Assembly (NCBI GenBank): GCA_014526335.1
Contig: JACTAT010000014.1
Span: 3,907,340 to 3,971,339, forward strand
Direction of reading: 5' to 3'
Length of the DNA: 64,000 bases
From: Chrysaora quinquecirrha
Taxonomy: Eukaryota; Cnidaria; Scyphozoa; Semaeostomeae; Pelagiidae
Part shown: one piece after another, positions 17,754 through 30,700 of the stretch
How the letters are laid out: each line of letters opens with the position of its first letter
Numbering within the stretch: position 1 is the first letter of the stretch
The notes under the pieces: generated by a model
What the model was told of the DNA's origin: nothing
Database searches by the model: none
What the model saw: the letters and a program-made list of their open reading frames with translations, nothing else
Made by a program: the position numbers and the translations under genes

Positions 17754-20700
17754 ATGCCGACGGTGGAGGTCGCAGAAGCTTCTCCTTCAGCTTGTCAAAA
17801 GGAAAATGGTGTCGCTGAAGTTTCAGATGCTGACAAGGAAGCAGCGGAAGCCATAAAGAATGAAGCGAATCAATTTTTCAAAGGTGTCTGCTTTTATTTG
17901 GCCTAGGCAGCTATCTATCTAGGCCCAATAATAATGGCTAGGCCATCCATAAGGCATCAATGCTCACTGTACTGCACACTGCAAGGGGCTAAGAGTGCAA
18001 GGCTGGCCCTTTTGATTGAGCTCTGAAGTTTTCCTTTTCTGTGTTAAACTTTATAACTATGGCCTGTTAAATAGTTTTATATTTGAAGTCTGAAGAGAAG
18101 TTTTTTAACTGAAAATCATTACCCTACATATTATTATTGTAAAACCTTAAGGCTAATTTCTCTTTCTTCTTTGTAGATGGAAAGTATGAAAAAGCAATTG
18201 AGTTATACTCCAAAGCCATAGAAAAGAACCCAACAGTGGCGCCATATTATGGAAACAGAAGCATTTGTCATACCAGGCTTGAGTGCTTTGGTTTGGCATT
18301 GAGTGATGCAAACAAATGCTTGGAATTGGACAGGAAATATGTCAAGGTAATTTGGTAACATTTTCGGCATGGTACAAGTAAGGCAATGGCCCATCATTCC
18401 ACATGCAGTGCCAAAGATAAAACAATTGAGCAATAGCAAATCGCTGTTCCACGTCACAGATCTTTGGCGTATACTATAGTACATGCCAGTCTGCAGAGTG
18501 TGCAGCCAAGATATTTTTGCTCAAATCATTCTACGCACCAACATACCTATGTTCTATTATTTCTGGCAAAAAATCTTTTTAAAATCACATTTTCACCCCT
18601 GCACCAGCAGTTTCTTGGCAATGGTGCCCTCGAGATCTTGTTTCAACATTGCCCACTCTGCAGACTGGAGTATATGGAATACAGCTTGGCAAAAAGGTGA
18701 GGAAGACATGTAGTTAGCACTAGGATCTCAGGTGTGTAGTAAGGCAAGTTGACCTAGGATGTATGTCATGTTGACCAAAACGCAGTAGCAATTTGACTTG
18801 TAGTCAGTGTGACACGGTGCTGTGGTGCATTGAAGTGTGGCAGCAAATAATAGGTACAACAAAGTATGGGTTGTTCAGATATTGCATTGAAGTACTGGTT
18901 GCTTGTTCAATGCCTTTGCAACATCCACCAAACTTTCTAATTTGGTATGGGTGTGTTATCTTTCTGAGATAGCAATGTTCGCTTTCAACAGAGCTGCCTT
19001 TATAACACAAAACATGTTTTTCCACAGCCAATGATGTTTTTTCCCTTGTTTTTTAGGGATATTACAGGAGAGCAACTGCTAATATGGCTCTTGGTAAATT
19101 CAAACACAGCTTGAAAGATTATGAAGCAGTAAGCCTCTTATTTATATAGATATAATTATTTAGGGATGCTCATTTGGGCTGCTGAACAAACATGGTATTT
19201 GGGTGAAGATGAAGAACAACAAATTTGTGGGGGTTTGATTCTGATTTTGACTGATGTCTGCAAGCTAATTCAAATCAGCTATCTAGCCTTCAAGCTTCAA
19301 GCTCTATCTTTTAAGTGCCCTCTGCAAAGCAGGCCTCCTCAAATTGCCCCCTTGAAAACACACCCCATGAGTTGAAGAATTTATAAACACTCTAGGCATT
19401 TGATTGATGCATCACAGTATCTTCATTACCTATGTGAAATAATTCAATGGTAATGTCATTTTCTTAATCATCTAAACAGGTTGTGAAAGTCTGCCCAAAT
19501 GACAAAGATGCTAGAGCCAAGTACATTCAATGCAAGAAAATTGTCCAACAACAAGATTTTGCCAAAGCAATTGCTGTAGAGACAAAATCAAAATCAGTTT
19601 GTGAAACTCTGGATATTGAAGGAATGGGTAAGTTGAATGAATGAATGAACAGTTGGTCACTCTTCTGACTTGAAGTAAAATGGTTTTGCTTTCCTGATGC
19701 ACTAAGATTGTTGATAAGTAGCGGAAACATCATGGGGCACACTTAAAGGTGTTTTCATCTGACACTCTTGACTGTATACCCATATGCAGATCCAACTTTG
19801 CCAGTCAGGAAGCTGAATTGGCATTTTGTTTTCAGCACCAATCAGGTTCTCAAATCCAGCTATAAGCCACTTGCAATATAAATGGGCCATCATCAAGCTT
19901 TTACCCCCAACCATCCACCCCACCCCCAGCTCTCTGTGGCTGTGTCTGGGAGTGTGATTCTGGACAAATCTTGAGATTTTTTGTCCACACTTGTCTCCCT
20001 AAATTAAAATTGCTTTCTGATGACCATTTGTTTTCAAGAACAGTAAATGGACAGATACGAAGCAAATATTTGTTTCATCACTTATATCTATCTTCAGCTT
20101 ATTTTCAGAGGGATTGGGAATAGGAATGGAAGCCTGTCTGATAAAGTTTCAATGGTTCTGTGTAAAAGGTGCTTACTTTGGGGCCATAGCTAGGAACTTT
20201 GAGTTGAAGAGCACAGTCAAACATTATCTGACAAAGGGGCATGTCCATCTGACTGCCAGCTTGACCACATCCCTACCCCCTGTATATATGCCACTAGGTG
20301 CCAATGACCCCAGTGTGGCCAGGGCTCTACCCCTAGCCAGCCTTTGTAGGTCAAGGTCTTGTTTGCCTGTGTTTGTCTTTTTTGAAATCCTTGCAACTAC
20401 CACGAAAAGCACCATTTCATCTTGAGACAGAAGCTGCTCAGTAATGTAGACAAATCTGAGTTTTAATCTTACTGTTTTTATTTTGCTAAGTGATTGAATC
20501 AGATTACACTGGGCCAAGTCTTAAAGATGGCAAAGTTGTCACAGAGGAATTTATGAAAGAGCTAATACCATTTCTAAAAGACCAGAAGAAATTACACAAA
20601 AAATATGCATATGAGGTAACCCTTCTGTCTATCTGCAAAGGTATCTATTTCCGGTCATTCTTTCATAATATTCGCTCTATAAAAGCCGGGGGCATTTCTC

Positions 20701-23700
20701 GCCTTGGGAGTCTTGGAGTTCTGAAAAAAGTAGACTTCGGAGGCTTCCTATTCTAGACGCCAAACAACGCACTTTCTTGAAAATTGGAAGACTTTGTGAA
20801 GTTGATTTTGAAACCATTTCCCTGTGAAGTCTGCGAAATCTCCTAGCCCTGAAGTCAATAGATTTTGGATTCTCCCATGTGTCTGACTTTCCGAGAGTTG
20901 TCCAAAAGAATGGACCATCGAAAGTCTCTCGAAAAAAAGAAAACCCAGAAAAGGTGCCAAAAGAAATTATCCTAAAATCTGAAATTTCTTTGAACTTTTC
21001 CTTTTTAGATATTGCTACAGATAAAGGAGTATTTTTCAAAAGTTCCTTCCCTTTGTGACATTAAGATTCCAAAAGTAAGTTTAGTTTCTTTAAGTTTGAT
21101 ATCTCGTTGTCTGTATGATATTTATTTGTTTTAGCGTAATTGTCAGTTACCGAGAATCCTTTACAGAATCCGCACATAGAAATAACTGAAGGAGGGCTGG
21201 AATTCCAGTCCGGACTTGGTTTTCAAGCGGGTCTGAAATTATCTCATGTAATCACAAAATCAATTTTGCAGAGACGTGGCTGGAGAGGAGGGCTGAGTTA
21301 GCAGCCTGTTTAGGCCTAATTCATACGTCGAACTTATGTCGAACCTTGCTGAAATTTCATTCCGGACTGAAAACTTGCTTAGTCAGCCTCTAAGTTTCGC
21401 AAAAACAAGCAGTTTTCTGTTTAGTGCTACGATATCTGTATGGTCAAATTGCCTGTTACTGCAAGACGTTCAGCTTCACATTTCGGATTTGCGCAGTAAG
21501 ATCCACTTCTATGTATTGATTCCGTTATAGTCAGTTGCTTTGGTCTGTTACTGACGTTATTACCTTTAGGAGTATCAAACGAAAAAGCTTTAAAAAGTTT
21601 CCTCTTTATTGCTAAAATCATCTTGTTCATCAGTCTTCTTTATCTTTCGACGAAATAAACTAAAATGTTGTATCTTCTTTTGCAGACTGGCAAATTCACT
21701 GTTTGTGGAGATATTCATGGTCAATTCTATGACTTGTTAAACATCTTCGAAATGAATGGTCTTCCGTCAAAGGAGAACCCTTATGTATCCTTATCATGCT
21801 CAGAAGAAAAGTTTTATAAAGCATATTATGAGTTAGATATAATTTATTTAGACCCTTCTTGCACGAGAGAAAAATATATGGATCCAAAAGATCCCAACCT
21901 TTCGGGCACAATATGGGTAGTATGATTTCATTACGTATACACTGAAATGGATCGGGAACGAATCCAAATGGATCCGTTTTTCTAGCGTACCTCAGCTTAA
22001 ATCTTTTATTTTTTCACGTCAAGAGAGTTTTTCCTTAATCGCTCATCAGCTTTTTAATGGAGATTTTGTGGATAGGGGATCCTTTTCTGTCGAAGTCATT
22101 TTTACGCTGTTCGGATTCAAATTGCTTTATCCCGATCACTTTTATATGTCAAGAGGTGAGTAATCTTAAGCTAAGGCTAAACTAGGAGACTTGTCGCACG
22201 CGACATTGTATTCGGCGTGTCTTCCAGGGTGGCTTAACATGTGAGTGACAAGCGAGCAACATGACCCCCGAGTCATTTGCATGTCGCGAAGACAAGAAAT
22301 GTTTCTGTTGTCTCTCAGGAATATTTGCGTGTCTCTTGGTACAAATTATGTAGCGCGCTACAAAGTTTCCGAGGTGGCTAAACTGAGAGACACGGAGGGA
22401 CATCATCGTCGCGCGCGACATGTCTCCTAATTTAGCCACGCCTTTACAGGGTTGTTGTTGCTGCAAAAGGTTGTTGTTGTTGTTGTTGTTGTTGTTTGCG
22501 AACAGTGGAACTTCTTGTGTTACGAGATACTGTTGCGGAACATTACACGCATTTTTGTTATAATGAAGGTAGTACTTGGATAGGCAAAACCTTTAGGAAT
22601 TTCTAGTACTGCATCGGAGACTACTGGAATCTGGCTACGGTCTTTAAACTTAATGTTTGGATTAGAAAAGATGAAGTTTTTGATAAACAGAGCAAACAAT
22701 ACTTATCGCCAATGGTTTTAAATTAATATTCATTTCTACTTGTGTCCTGGCACCTTTATTAACCTATATTTCCTTTCCTTTGCCGTCAGTTAAGGAATTT
22801 TCAGTACTGAGTCTGAATTGAATTTAAAAACAATGCGTTTATTTCATTAGAGTTTCTTATATTCAACTTTTATCTAATAAATGTTATCTTCCTTGAAGGT
22901 AATCATGAAAGTTCAACCATGAATCAGATGTATGGTTTCGAAGGAGAAGTCAAATCCAAGTATCCTTAGAGATTATTTTTGCTTTCGGATGCCCATTGAC
23001 ACCACAACACCGATTGCCCTTTGATTATAAAAAGGAAGACGAATACGAAAAGTTTATAATCTACAACGTGAGCCTAACTTTTCACGAACATCAACAACAA
23101 TGACAACAGCCCCAAGGCCTTTGCCAAACTATCAAGCATTCTTGGTGAAACATTTGAAATATGCTTGACAAGCAAAATGTTTGACCGTTCGGCCACGTCC
23201 AAAATATTCGTTTCAAACATTTCTTTATATTTGACCAACTGCAACCACTTACAACATTTTAGCACTTAGCAATTTCAAGCAACAAGGCCTTTCGTGCTTG
23301 TGCATTAGCAATAACTTCGTTGTTCCAAAGTGTTGGACAGCAATGTTTATGGATGTGGCCCACCGGTCAAACATTTGTTGTTAAGTAAATTTGAATTCTT
23401 GGGCCAACAATGTTTGACCGTTTTGCCAGGGCCTAAAGCTGTTTGCTCAGACTTTGTGCGTCCAGCAGATCTGCAAGCAAATCAACTCAATAGCGATAAC
23501 TACGACCCGTTTAATATAAGTCTAAACAGCACATACATTTCCCACAGTGATGGTATAATAACAGTATTGTTTTCTTCCCTATGGCAAGGGTGATATTTAT
23601 GTAATAATAATAAATAATAATAAATAATAATAATAATTCCTTCGCATGGACAATATTTTGTTCCTTGATTCGAATTAAGATACTCTTCCAAAATGGCTGA

Positions 23701-26304
23701 TCTTTTCACCGAAGTTTACAATGTTCTACCCCTGGCTCACTGTATAAATAACAAAATACTGGTAAGTATGGCTGTCTAACTGATACTTCAAGTTTTCCTT
23801 TTTTATTATTAATTTTATTTATTATCTTTGTCATCAAAGCAAATGTTGTCGACAGTTTATCATTCTCTGTATAGGTCATGCATGGAGGTTTGTTCAATAC
23901 CGACGGAGTGAAGTTAGATGATATCAGAAATATTGATAGAAACAGGCAACCCCCTGAATCAGGTGAGTATTGAGTAATTTAAGCCAGTGGCGCTTAAGCT
24001 TAACCATGAACCATTAATCCATCGTGTTGCCTGTTGGTATTTTAGAGTGCATACTTACATGTCCAACGCTCTCGGGATCCAATCCATGTCCACCTATTTC
24101 GGAGTTTGCTGCTAGTCAATTCTGACATGGACCTCACGACAAAATTAGGTACTTGTACTGACCTGGTGATAACCTTTATTTTAACACTTTTTGTTATGAC
24201 GCTCTCTCTTTTGTCAACTTTTACACAAAAATAGTACATTAGGCTATCCTTGAATAGTTCCAATAAATTAGAACAGTTTTGTTCTTGGAAGGCCTTGGGA
24301 AATTAAGAAACTCTTCAAGAAAAGTTAACTTTGCTTTAAGTGCCAAAACGTAAGAAAACCTACTATGATTGGTGGTCCAGTTTCTTATAAAATTGAGTTC
24401 ATTATTTCAATTGTTCCAATTTGTCATAGGTTTAATGTGTGACTTGCTCTGGTCCGATCCACAGCCTCAGGTATGAAAAATGCTTTTATACACCGTTTTA
24501 CCGTATTTAAGTAATGCTTTCGTCATCTGTTCCTTGATTTTGTCCACATTGTCATGCTTTGTTCTTAGTCTATGATAATTGTTAACATTTCATTCCTTTT
24601 AATAGGTTGGAAGAAGTCCCAGTAAACGTGGTGTTGGTGTAATGTTTGGACCAGATGTGACAACGAAATTCTGTGAAGAAAATGACTTGGGTAGGATACA
24701 TTGATTGTCTGAGTTTTACGTAACTTCAGGATAACGAAAAAAGCGGAAACATCCATTACATTGGTATTTCCAAATATGTTTCTGCTCTTTATCACTGTCC
24801 TAAGAAGCTGAAACGCTCAAAGGAAAGAAATGATTGTATTCATTTGTACTGTACTTTATTATACCATAGGCCTACTATACGCAACTATGCGGTCTTGTAC
24901 TTCGCTCAACTTACAGGCTGAAGCTTCGCTCAACTAATACACTTTGAAGGTGATGTGGTGTCGTTGTGTAATCCAGCTGACCAATGGGGTCAGGAGCTCA
25001 GTGTGGTCAGGGTTCGAACCCAGCTAAGGTAGCGCCACAGGTCTTGATTAGTTGACCTACTACTGAGATCCTAGCGAGTGGCGCCATTTCACCATTTCAC
25101 CTTCATTTCACCTTCACCGGCCCTGGCCAAACAATCAAACATGTTTGCCAAACATTTGAAATTTGCTTATCAAGTTATGTTTCAATGTTTGGTCACATTA
25201 CGTTATTGGCTGAGAATCTGAACTTCTTTTTCAGATTACATTATTCGCAGTCATGAAGTAAAAGACGATGGCTATGAAATAGCACATAATGGCAAATGTA
25301 TAACAGTATTCTCAGCGCCAAATTACTGGTATTTGATTAAAGATATTTATTCTTATATCATTTCCGACAATCCTACTAGTTAGAGTGCACGTTCTAGAAT
25401 ATCTGTCTTGGGGAACAAGCGTTCATCCACATCAGCTGTATAGCTGCTAAAATCCCTAATGTTGCTTTAAAATACGAGGTGTTATCAATGTGTTTTCCTT
25501 TATTGTTTGCTTGATTTGCCTTTGGTTTGATAGAATCGAAGATTTCTCAGTTGATCGCGAACTTTGCTAATTGCTATTGCATTATTGCTACATGGCTTGC
25601 GTCTCTTGAAAAGCCCCAACTTAAACGGATGGAAAGTCAGAATAATTTGTGTTTTCGCAAAGATTTTTTTCAAGTTACTGGTTTTCTTCTTACAGCGATC
25701 AAATGGGAAATAAAGGAGCATACATTACTCTCGATGCAACTCTAAAACCGAAATTCACAAAATATGCAGCTGTGGTGAGTAGTTTCAACTTTCTTTCTCC
25801 CCCCTGATTTTTATCATAAAGCCATTGTATATTAGCTTAAATTGTATTTTCAGCAGGGAGATCATTACCTCTATTATCTTGCAGAGCAAGACCTTAGACC
25901 TAATATAACGTGGATAAGACCTTAGACATAATACACCTTAAGCTATTGAATATGACCATAAATTGTATTTTGAGCAGTGAGTTCCTGCGACCTGTATTCT
26001 CTTCCAGAGCCAGACCTTAGGCCTTATTTAAAGTCATATAACCAACAACCCTGCACTTTCCGTCCTACCAGAGGACATTGTGCTTCACACAGGCCCGGCC
26101 GTAAACGGTAGCCAATGGCCACACCGCTTACACAGTGGATGAGAGCAACCCGCATCGTTGGTAGTCCAGGAGTTGTCCTGCAACAATCCGGTAATCATTA
26201 TTATAATAAGTTAGCCTTGTTTTATTTCTTTTTTGCAGCCTCATCCCGATGTTAAACCAATGGCATACGCGAATTCACTTATGTCCATGTTTGGATTTAT
26301 GTAA
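17754..26304 (+). CDS. PPP5C: Serine/threonine-protein phosphatase 5 (TPR plus PPP catalytic domain)
   Basis: Sixteen exons: 17754-17883, 18177-18346, 19057-19128, 19480-19627, 20491-20615, 21009-21074, 21686-21784, 22050-22155, 22899-22959, 23680-23761, 23875-23962, 24430-24470, 24606-24690, 25235-25328, 25696-25774, 26239-26304. All join in phase to 1512 nt, 503 aa (human 499). Three TPR repeats span residues about 33-134 ([37 protein letters not shown]). The phosphatase domain spans about 200-503 with metal and catalytic motifs GDIHGQ (D246, H248), GDFVDRG (D275), GNHE (N307, H308), MHGG (H356), RSHE (H431) and SAPNYCD. The end [14 protein letters not shown] is diagnostic for PP5. In the family the TPR domain binds HSP90 and relieves autoinhibition; the enzyme removes phosphate from client kinases, steroid receptors and Cdc37. 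The gene is intact. Introns carry several MITEs, SINE-like pieces and repeat D. Confidence 0.96.
18470..18690. repeat. Inverted repeat pair in PPP5C intron 2
   Basis: CCAGTCTGCAGAGTG at 18486-18500 is exactly the reverse complement of CACTCTGCAGACTGG at 18655-18669, and the flanks also pair imperfectly. This is likely a small foldback element. Confidence 0.45.
20690..20935. repeat. Dispersed repeat D in PPP5C intron 5
   Basis: Contains GACTTCGGAGGCTTCC and further blocks shared (opposite orientation) with 1-180. No coding content. Confidence 0.55.
22175..22443. mobile_element. MITE-2 copy in PPP5C intron 8
   Basis: The left end is GGCTAAACTAGGAGACTTGT then CGCACGCGACA; the right end is the inverse, GTCGCGCGCGACATGTCTCC followed by TAATTTAGCC. 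About 265 bp, no ORF. Other copies are at 38735-38960 and 46808-47092. Confidence 0.8.
22452..22497. repeat. (GTT)n tract
   Basis: Two runs of GTT repeats separated by GCTGCAAAAG, next to the MITE-2 copy. Confidence 0.8.
22540..22830. repeat. Degenerate copy of the ACACGCATTTTT element
   Basis: It shares ACACGCATTTTTGTTATAA, GTACTTGGATAGGCAAAA and TTAAGGAATTTTCAGTACTG with the better preserved element at 32483-32874. Confidence 0.5.
23113..23437. mobile_element. MITE-1 copy in PPP5C intron 9
   Basis: The left end is AAGGCCTTTGCCAAACTATC and the right end is GACCGTTTTGCCAGGGCCT, imperfect inverse of each other. Internal blocks AAACATTTGAAATATGCTTG and AATGTTTGACCGTT are shared with other copies. 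Confidence 0.7.
23600..23637. repeat. (AATAAT)n microsatellite
   Basis: AATAAT/AAATAATAAT repeats, about 38 bp, in PPP5C intron 9. Confidence 0.85.
24946..25118 (+). repeat. SINE-like element S1
   Basis: Begins AAGGTGATGTGGTGTCGTTG, contains a perfect B-box-like GGTTCGAACCC at 25013-25023, and ends in repeated CATTTCACC. Paralogous copies are at 45379-45570 and 61213-61335 and a fragment at 6940. The B box suggests tRNA ancestry, but the A box is unclear. Confidence 0.55.
25119..25205. mobile_element. MITE-1 fragment
   Basis: Starts GGCCCTGGCCAAACAATC and continues with AAACATTTGAAATTTGCTT; the right half is missing. Located in PPP5C intron 13. Confidence 0.6.
25840..26035. repeat. Imperfect tandem duplication in last PPP5C intron
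   Basis: Two related blocks near 25845-25905 and 25960-26018, each with TTGTATTTT, a GACCT/ACCTNTATTNTCTT segment, and CAGAGC(C/A)AGACCTTAG. Confidence 0.5.
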
Positions 26305-26761
26305 TTGTTGGAACGTCGAGAATACACTGCGGACCTTCAGATGCTTGTTGACCTGCATAGTTTACTACTGAAGAACGAGAGAAAGATTGTAATGGACAAC
26401 TTGTATTCAACCAAAAATACCTTGTGATTCTGCAGAAATCTGATCTGGTTTTTAGCACAGTGCGCCCTGGATGCAGAAAGGACAGCAAGTTTGTCAGTGA
26501 GTGATTCTTGAAAAATATTTTTAACATTCTGTCATGATTTTATTATTGGAGACAGCCAACTAAATTCAGCTAGTTATTTACTACTTATTTTACAAAACCA
26601 TCTGAACAAACAGCTTCGCAGGAAAAATTTCCTATTCCACAATTCGGAGTTAAGTTGAACCCTTTTCTCGTAATCAGCTATAAGAATAGTTCAAGGACAA
26701 CGTTTGTGAGATCATATTATCAAATGGTATATTTTGTTTCAAAGACAATGTATTTGTTAAA

Positions 26762-26767
26762 AATAAA
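26762..26767 (+). terminator. Poly(A) signal of PPP5C
   Basis: AATAAA about 460 nt after the PPP5C stop codon, the first good match downstream. Confidence 0.45.
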
Positions 26768-27542
26768 TTATTGAGAAAGCGACTTTATAATGATCAATAT
26801 AACTTTTTCGAGGATATTTTTTCTTTTTATTTCATTTATTTTATTTCTTTCTGTTCTAGTTTATTACAATACATACACATAAGGACGTTAAACAACGTAC
26901 TAATTTACTATAAAATAGTAAATAGATAGTCGTACAATAAACACAACTTATCACCTTACTGTTTTGCTCCTAGAGAACTAATAGAGGCGATTTATCGACA
27001 ACATTACGAAACAGCGTCAATGTCTGTGCCTAAATATCCAATTCAGTTTAAGTAATGTAAACGATAGCTGTTGTTTTCAAAGTTTGTTGTTGTTGTTGTT
27101 GTTGTTGTTGTTGGTAAGCAGAGTGGGGCACATTACATTCCGTTCCCTCTTTATAAACAGCATCGGCAACTTTTCAATGAAGAACTAAAGCCTAACTTCT
27201 CTTTTCTAAGTTTGTGAGTCTTTGGAGCATCGGGCATCATGTCAGTAGCGAAAATGGCGACTAATAAGTCCAGAAAATTCTATGAATAGAATAGGAGGTA
27301 CTCCCTTACTGGTCATCCTTACTCAGTACAAAGATAGCAATGCTTACTTATTTCCAAAATGATGAAGGTGATATAAAAATCTATACTATCTGCGAATTAT
27401 GCCAGTAGCGGAAATGATGACTCGTGCAAGTTTAAACATTCTATGAGTTACTAGATGGCAATGCCCACCCAGTTCAAAAATGAAAAAGTGTCATGTAGAT
27501 CTACACTGTGCTAACCCAAGACTACATATATTATAGATACAG

Positions 27543-27548
27543 TTTATT
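27543..27548 (-). terminator. Poly(A) signal of the SPARC-like gene
   Basis: AATAAA on the minus strand, about 180 nt downstream of the predicted stop at 27726. Confidence 0.4.
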
Positions 27549-27725
27549 TAAGATGATTACTGGGATGAAGTAGTCTTTTAACTTTTGCAATAATCATTTG
27601 GAGATGTCTTCTATCATTTTTTGGTCTCAGCTCTTGACATTAAAGGACCTTCGGTCTTCTGGTAGATCACTTCGGCAGATACATTTGGAATGAAATGTAG
27701 CATTCTTGCCGCAGCCTCGAGTGCA

Positions 27726-30700
27726 TTATACGCCTCGCAACAGGGATGAGTAAGCTGAAATCAGAAATCAAATCAAATTTACTACATTGCGTCATTTAAT
27801 TGTTTCAAAGATATCAAATAAGATATTAAGCGCAACTTTGCAGTATTTCATTCTGTAGCACACACCTCGACACTGGCATATCAGACAGCCATATTTGTCT
27901 CGTTCAAAGCCTCTCGTACAAGACAGCAGACATATCCTCATCGGCTTGCAAACGCCAGGCGAAGGTGGCCTTAGACCTACAAAAATAAAAAGAATGTTGA
28001 GCAAAATTGAAGGGATTTTTCTCGTTGTGAACATGATGTGAAGCAATAGAAAAATCAGTGAAAAGCTGGACTTTGACGAAGGCGCCACACCAAACTAGAA
28101 TATTTCAGGAGAAGGTTTACCTGACGTCACATCCATTGGCGTTGTCTTTCGAGCACCAATACAATCCTTCCATTCAGACCACGTGATATAACCATCGCCA
28201 TTTCTGTCACATTCAAGGCGCACTGCTACGGCGCAGCTGACTGATAATGCATTCCACTGCTTCTCGACATCCCTCAGTTCATATTTTGATATTTTTGAGT
28301 CGCTGCTGACATCCAGTTTCTTGAACTTCCAGTTTAGAATTCTATCCGTTCTTGAGATTGTGGTCATACTCTCGAGAAAACGGGTCGATGATGTTATTTT
28401 TCGACCTATAAGTAGAACAAGGCATACAAGAACCGTTTACAAGCAATATCACCCCCTGAAATTTGCACATGCTTTCTCAATAAACAGTTACAATACGGAA
28501 TCTATTCCGGAGGTTGTGCCAATTTTATGAAATATGCACGAAGCTTGCTGCCTTGCTATAAGGAATTTGCTAGAAAATTCTAAATTCGATACAGACCTGC
28601 GATTTTCATTTCTTTTTCAATCTCCTGCAAGAATTTTTCGTCGAAATTCCTTCTTTGCTCTTCAGAACAACCTAAATTAAAAGTAACCACAGCTGAATTA
28701 ACGTCAGAAATTTAAGTTTGGATGATGTTTATAAATATATGTGGAGAAATGTGGAGTGATAAGAGAAAAGTAGTTTGTGCACGTCCAAAAACACTTGCCT
28801 ACCTTTGTATGTTCGCCTTCGACTGCTCCCTACGAGATAATAAACTGTGTCAAATTATGTTAGGCCCTGACCAAACGATCAAACATTGCTTTTCAAACAT
28901 TTGAAATATGCTTGTCAAGCAATGTTTGAACGTTTGGACACGTCACAAAACCTTGTTCGACAAGCAGAATTTGCTAGGCAATATTTTAGTAACAATGTTT
29001 GAACAAAGTTAAAAAACAATTGAATGTTTCATGACGTGGCCAAACGTTAAAATTTATGCTTGATAGACTGCAATGTTTGGCCAACTACTGTATGTTTGAC
29101 CGTTTGGCCAGAATTCTTCATTTTCTCGAAGCAGAACAGTCTGACGAGAATAGGTATTCGAAAGGTCGAACACTGAATTCGATGCAACGACTGTATTCCA
29201 ACATTGTTATTGTTTGTAAAACATTCTATTAGATTTGCTTTAGAAACAATGTTTGATTGTTTGACCACGAAAGCAGTACACTCTGACGAGAATAGGTATT
29301 CAACAAGTTGAATTCTGACTACGATGCGTTGAATGTATTCAAACATTCGAAATTTGCTTATCAAGCAAAATGTTTTACCATCTGGCCACGTTGCAAACAT
29401 TTGCTTGTCAAACATGTTTGCTTGCGTTCATCAAAGGTCGAATGCTGCATCAATGCAACAATTTTTTTCAAACATTGTTTCCAAACATCTGAAGTTAAAA
29501 ATTTGCAGGTGATAGCGGAAAAATCTTTGGAAATTAGAATTTTTCCGTACCTGTGCAATCTGGTCTTCCTTCCCTCATCTGTCTGCTTGTTCCAGGAACT
29601 TTCTGTCCTGTTTTATTCACACACCAACAGTATCCAGCTTGGATGTGACATTGAACTGGTCTAAAAGTGCCATCATCGTAGCATCTTGGTACAAAATAGG
29701 AACCTTTTTTCGCACGTCCAAATCTTGTGATTGCTGTAATAAGGGCTTTGAAGCAAGATGAGTTCGCTAGGGAGGGAAGAAGAGATCATATGCTCGTGCA
29801 GCTTTACTTGATGATATTTAGAATGTGGATGTATTTTTCTTGGAATTGGGGTTCTGTAAGCGACCGAAAAAGAGCCAAAGCAAGATTCAAAGTAATGTTA
29901 GAAACAAGATCTCTGTACGAGCCACAGAGTGGCTTACTGTTGTTTGGATGAGGCAGTAGATTCCGTCAAAGTTTTCGAATGGGCCACGTTTTCAAGAGAA
30001 GCTAATCCAAATGAATAACCTTTCGATAACTTACCAACTTGGGAGCAGTTAGGTTGCTTGAACTTGACCGATGATCCAGGAATAGGTCTACCATCACTTG
30101 TTGAACACCAACAGAACCCAGTTGAGTTATGACACTGCACTTGATCAAATGTGCCTTTCGCTGTGCATTTCGGAACAAAGGTATCAGAGTGGCCATGACC
30201 TGTGGTCACCTTCTTCATTGCCTTCTCGAGCATCGTTTGGCATCTTGTTAGCTCTAAAAAGAATGCAAAGTAAATGCAAATTCAGATTGAATGTTACATA
30301 ATACAACGAAAAACGAAAAATATGCCCCATCCACACAAAAGCATCTTGGAGATCTTTCCACAAACGTTAATTACCGGGCCAAAGTAACTGGGAAACCAGC
30401 AAAATCTCAGTTAATACGTGGGGACAATTATTTGAGACCCTATAGTATGTCTCGTTAATTTCACTTCATTGCATATCTGTGCCTACTCAGATATTCAAAC
30501 TCTAAGCAAATGATCAAACATTGTTTTCAAACATTTACGTTGAGTCGTTTGGCACGTCACAAACATTTCTCCTCCAAAATTTTGCCTGCTTCAAGCTTAA
30601 AATGTTTTGAATTTGGGAATAAATATTGCCTTTTTTCCTTGCCACGCAATGTTTGTGACGTAGCCAACGCAATGTTTGTGACGTGGCCCACGCAATGTTT

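Larger units (their letters stand above)
26305..27725. other. Intergenic region between convergent PPP5C and the SPARC-like gene
   Basis: Contains the PPP5C 3' UTR with a poly(A) signal at 26762, a (GTT)8 run at 27088-27112, a loose tandem duplication at 27240-27510 (each half with GTCAGTAGCG or GCCAGTAGCG and an ATTCTATGA block), and the 3' UTR of the minus-strand gene. No additional gene seen. Confidence 0.5.

Noticed and set aside
22960..23070. Continuation of the PPP5C exon after the GNHE block
   Set aside because: The frame stops at once; an AA-GTATCC donor at 22959 and the next exon at 23680 restore the conserved protein with correct phase.
27640..27754. Longer C-terminal frame of the SPARC-like gene (CCEAYNALEAAARM...)
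   Set aside because: It is not in phase with the preceding antistasin-like exon; the in-phase reading stops after eight residues. Transcript data could change this.
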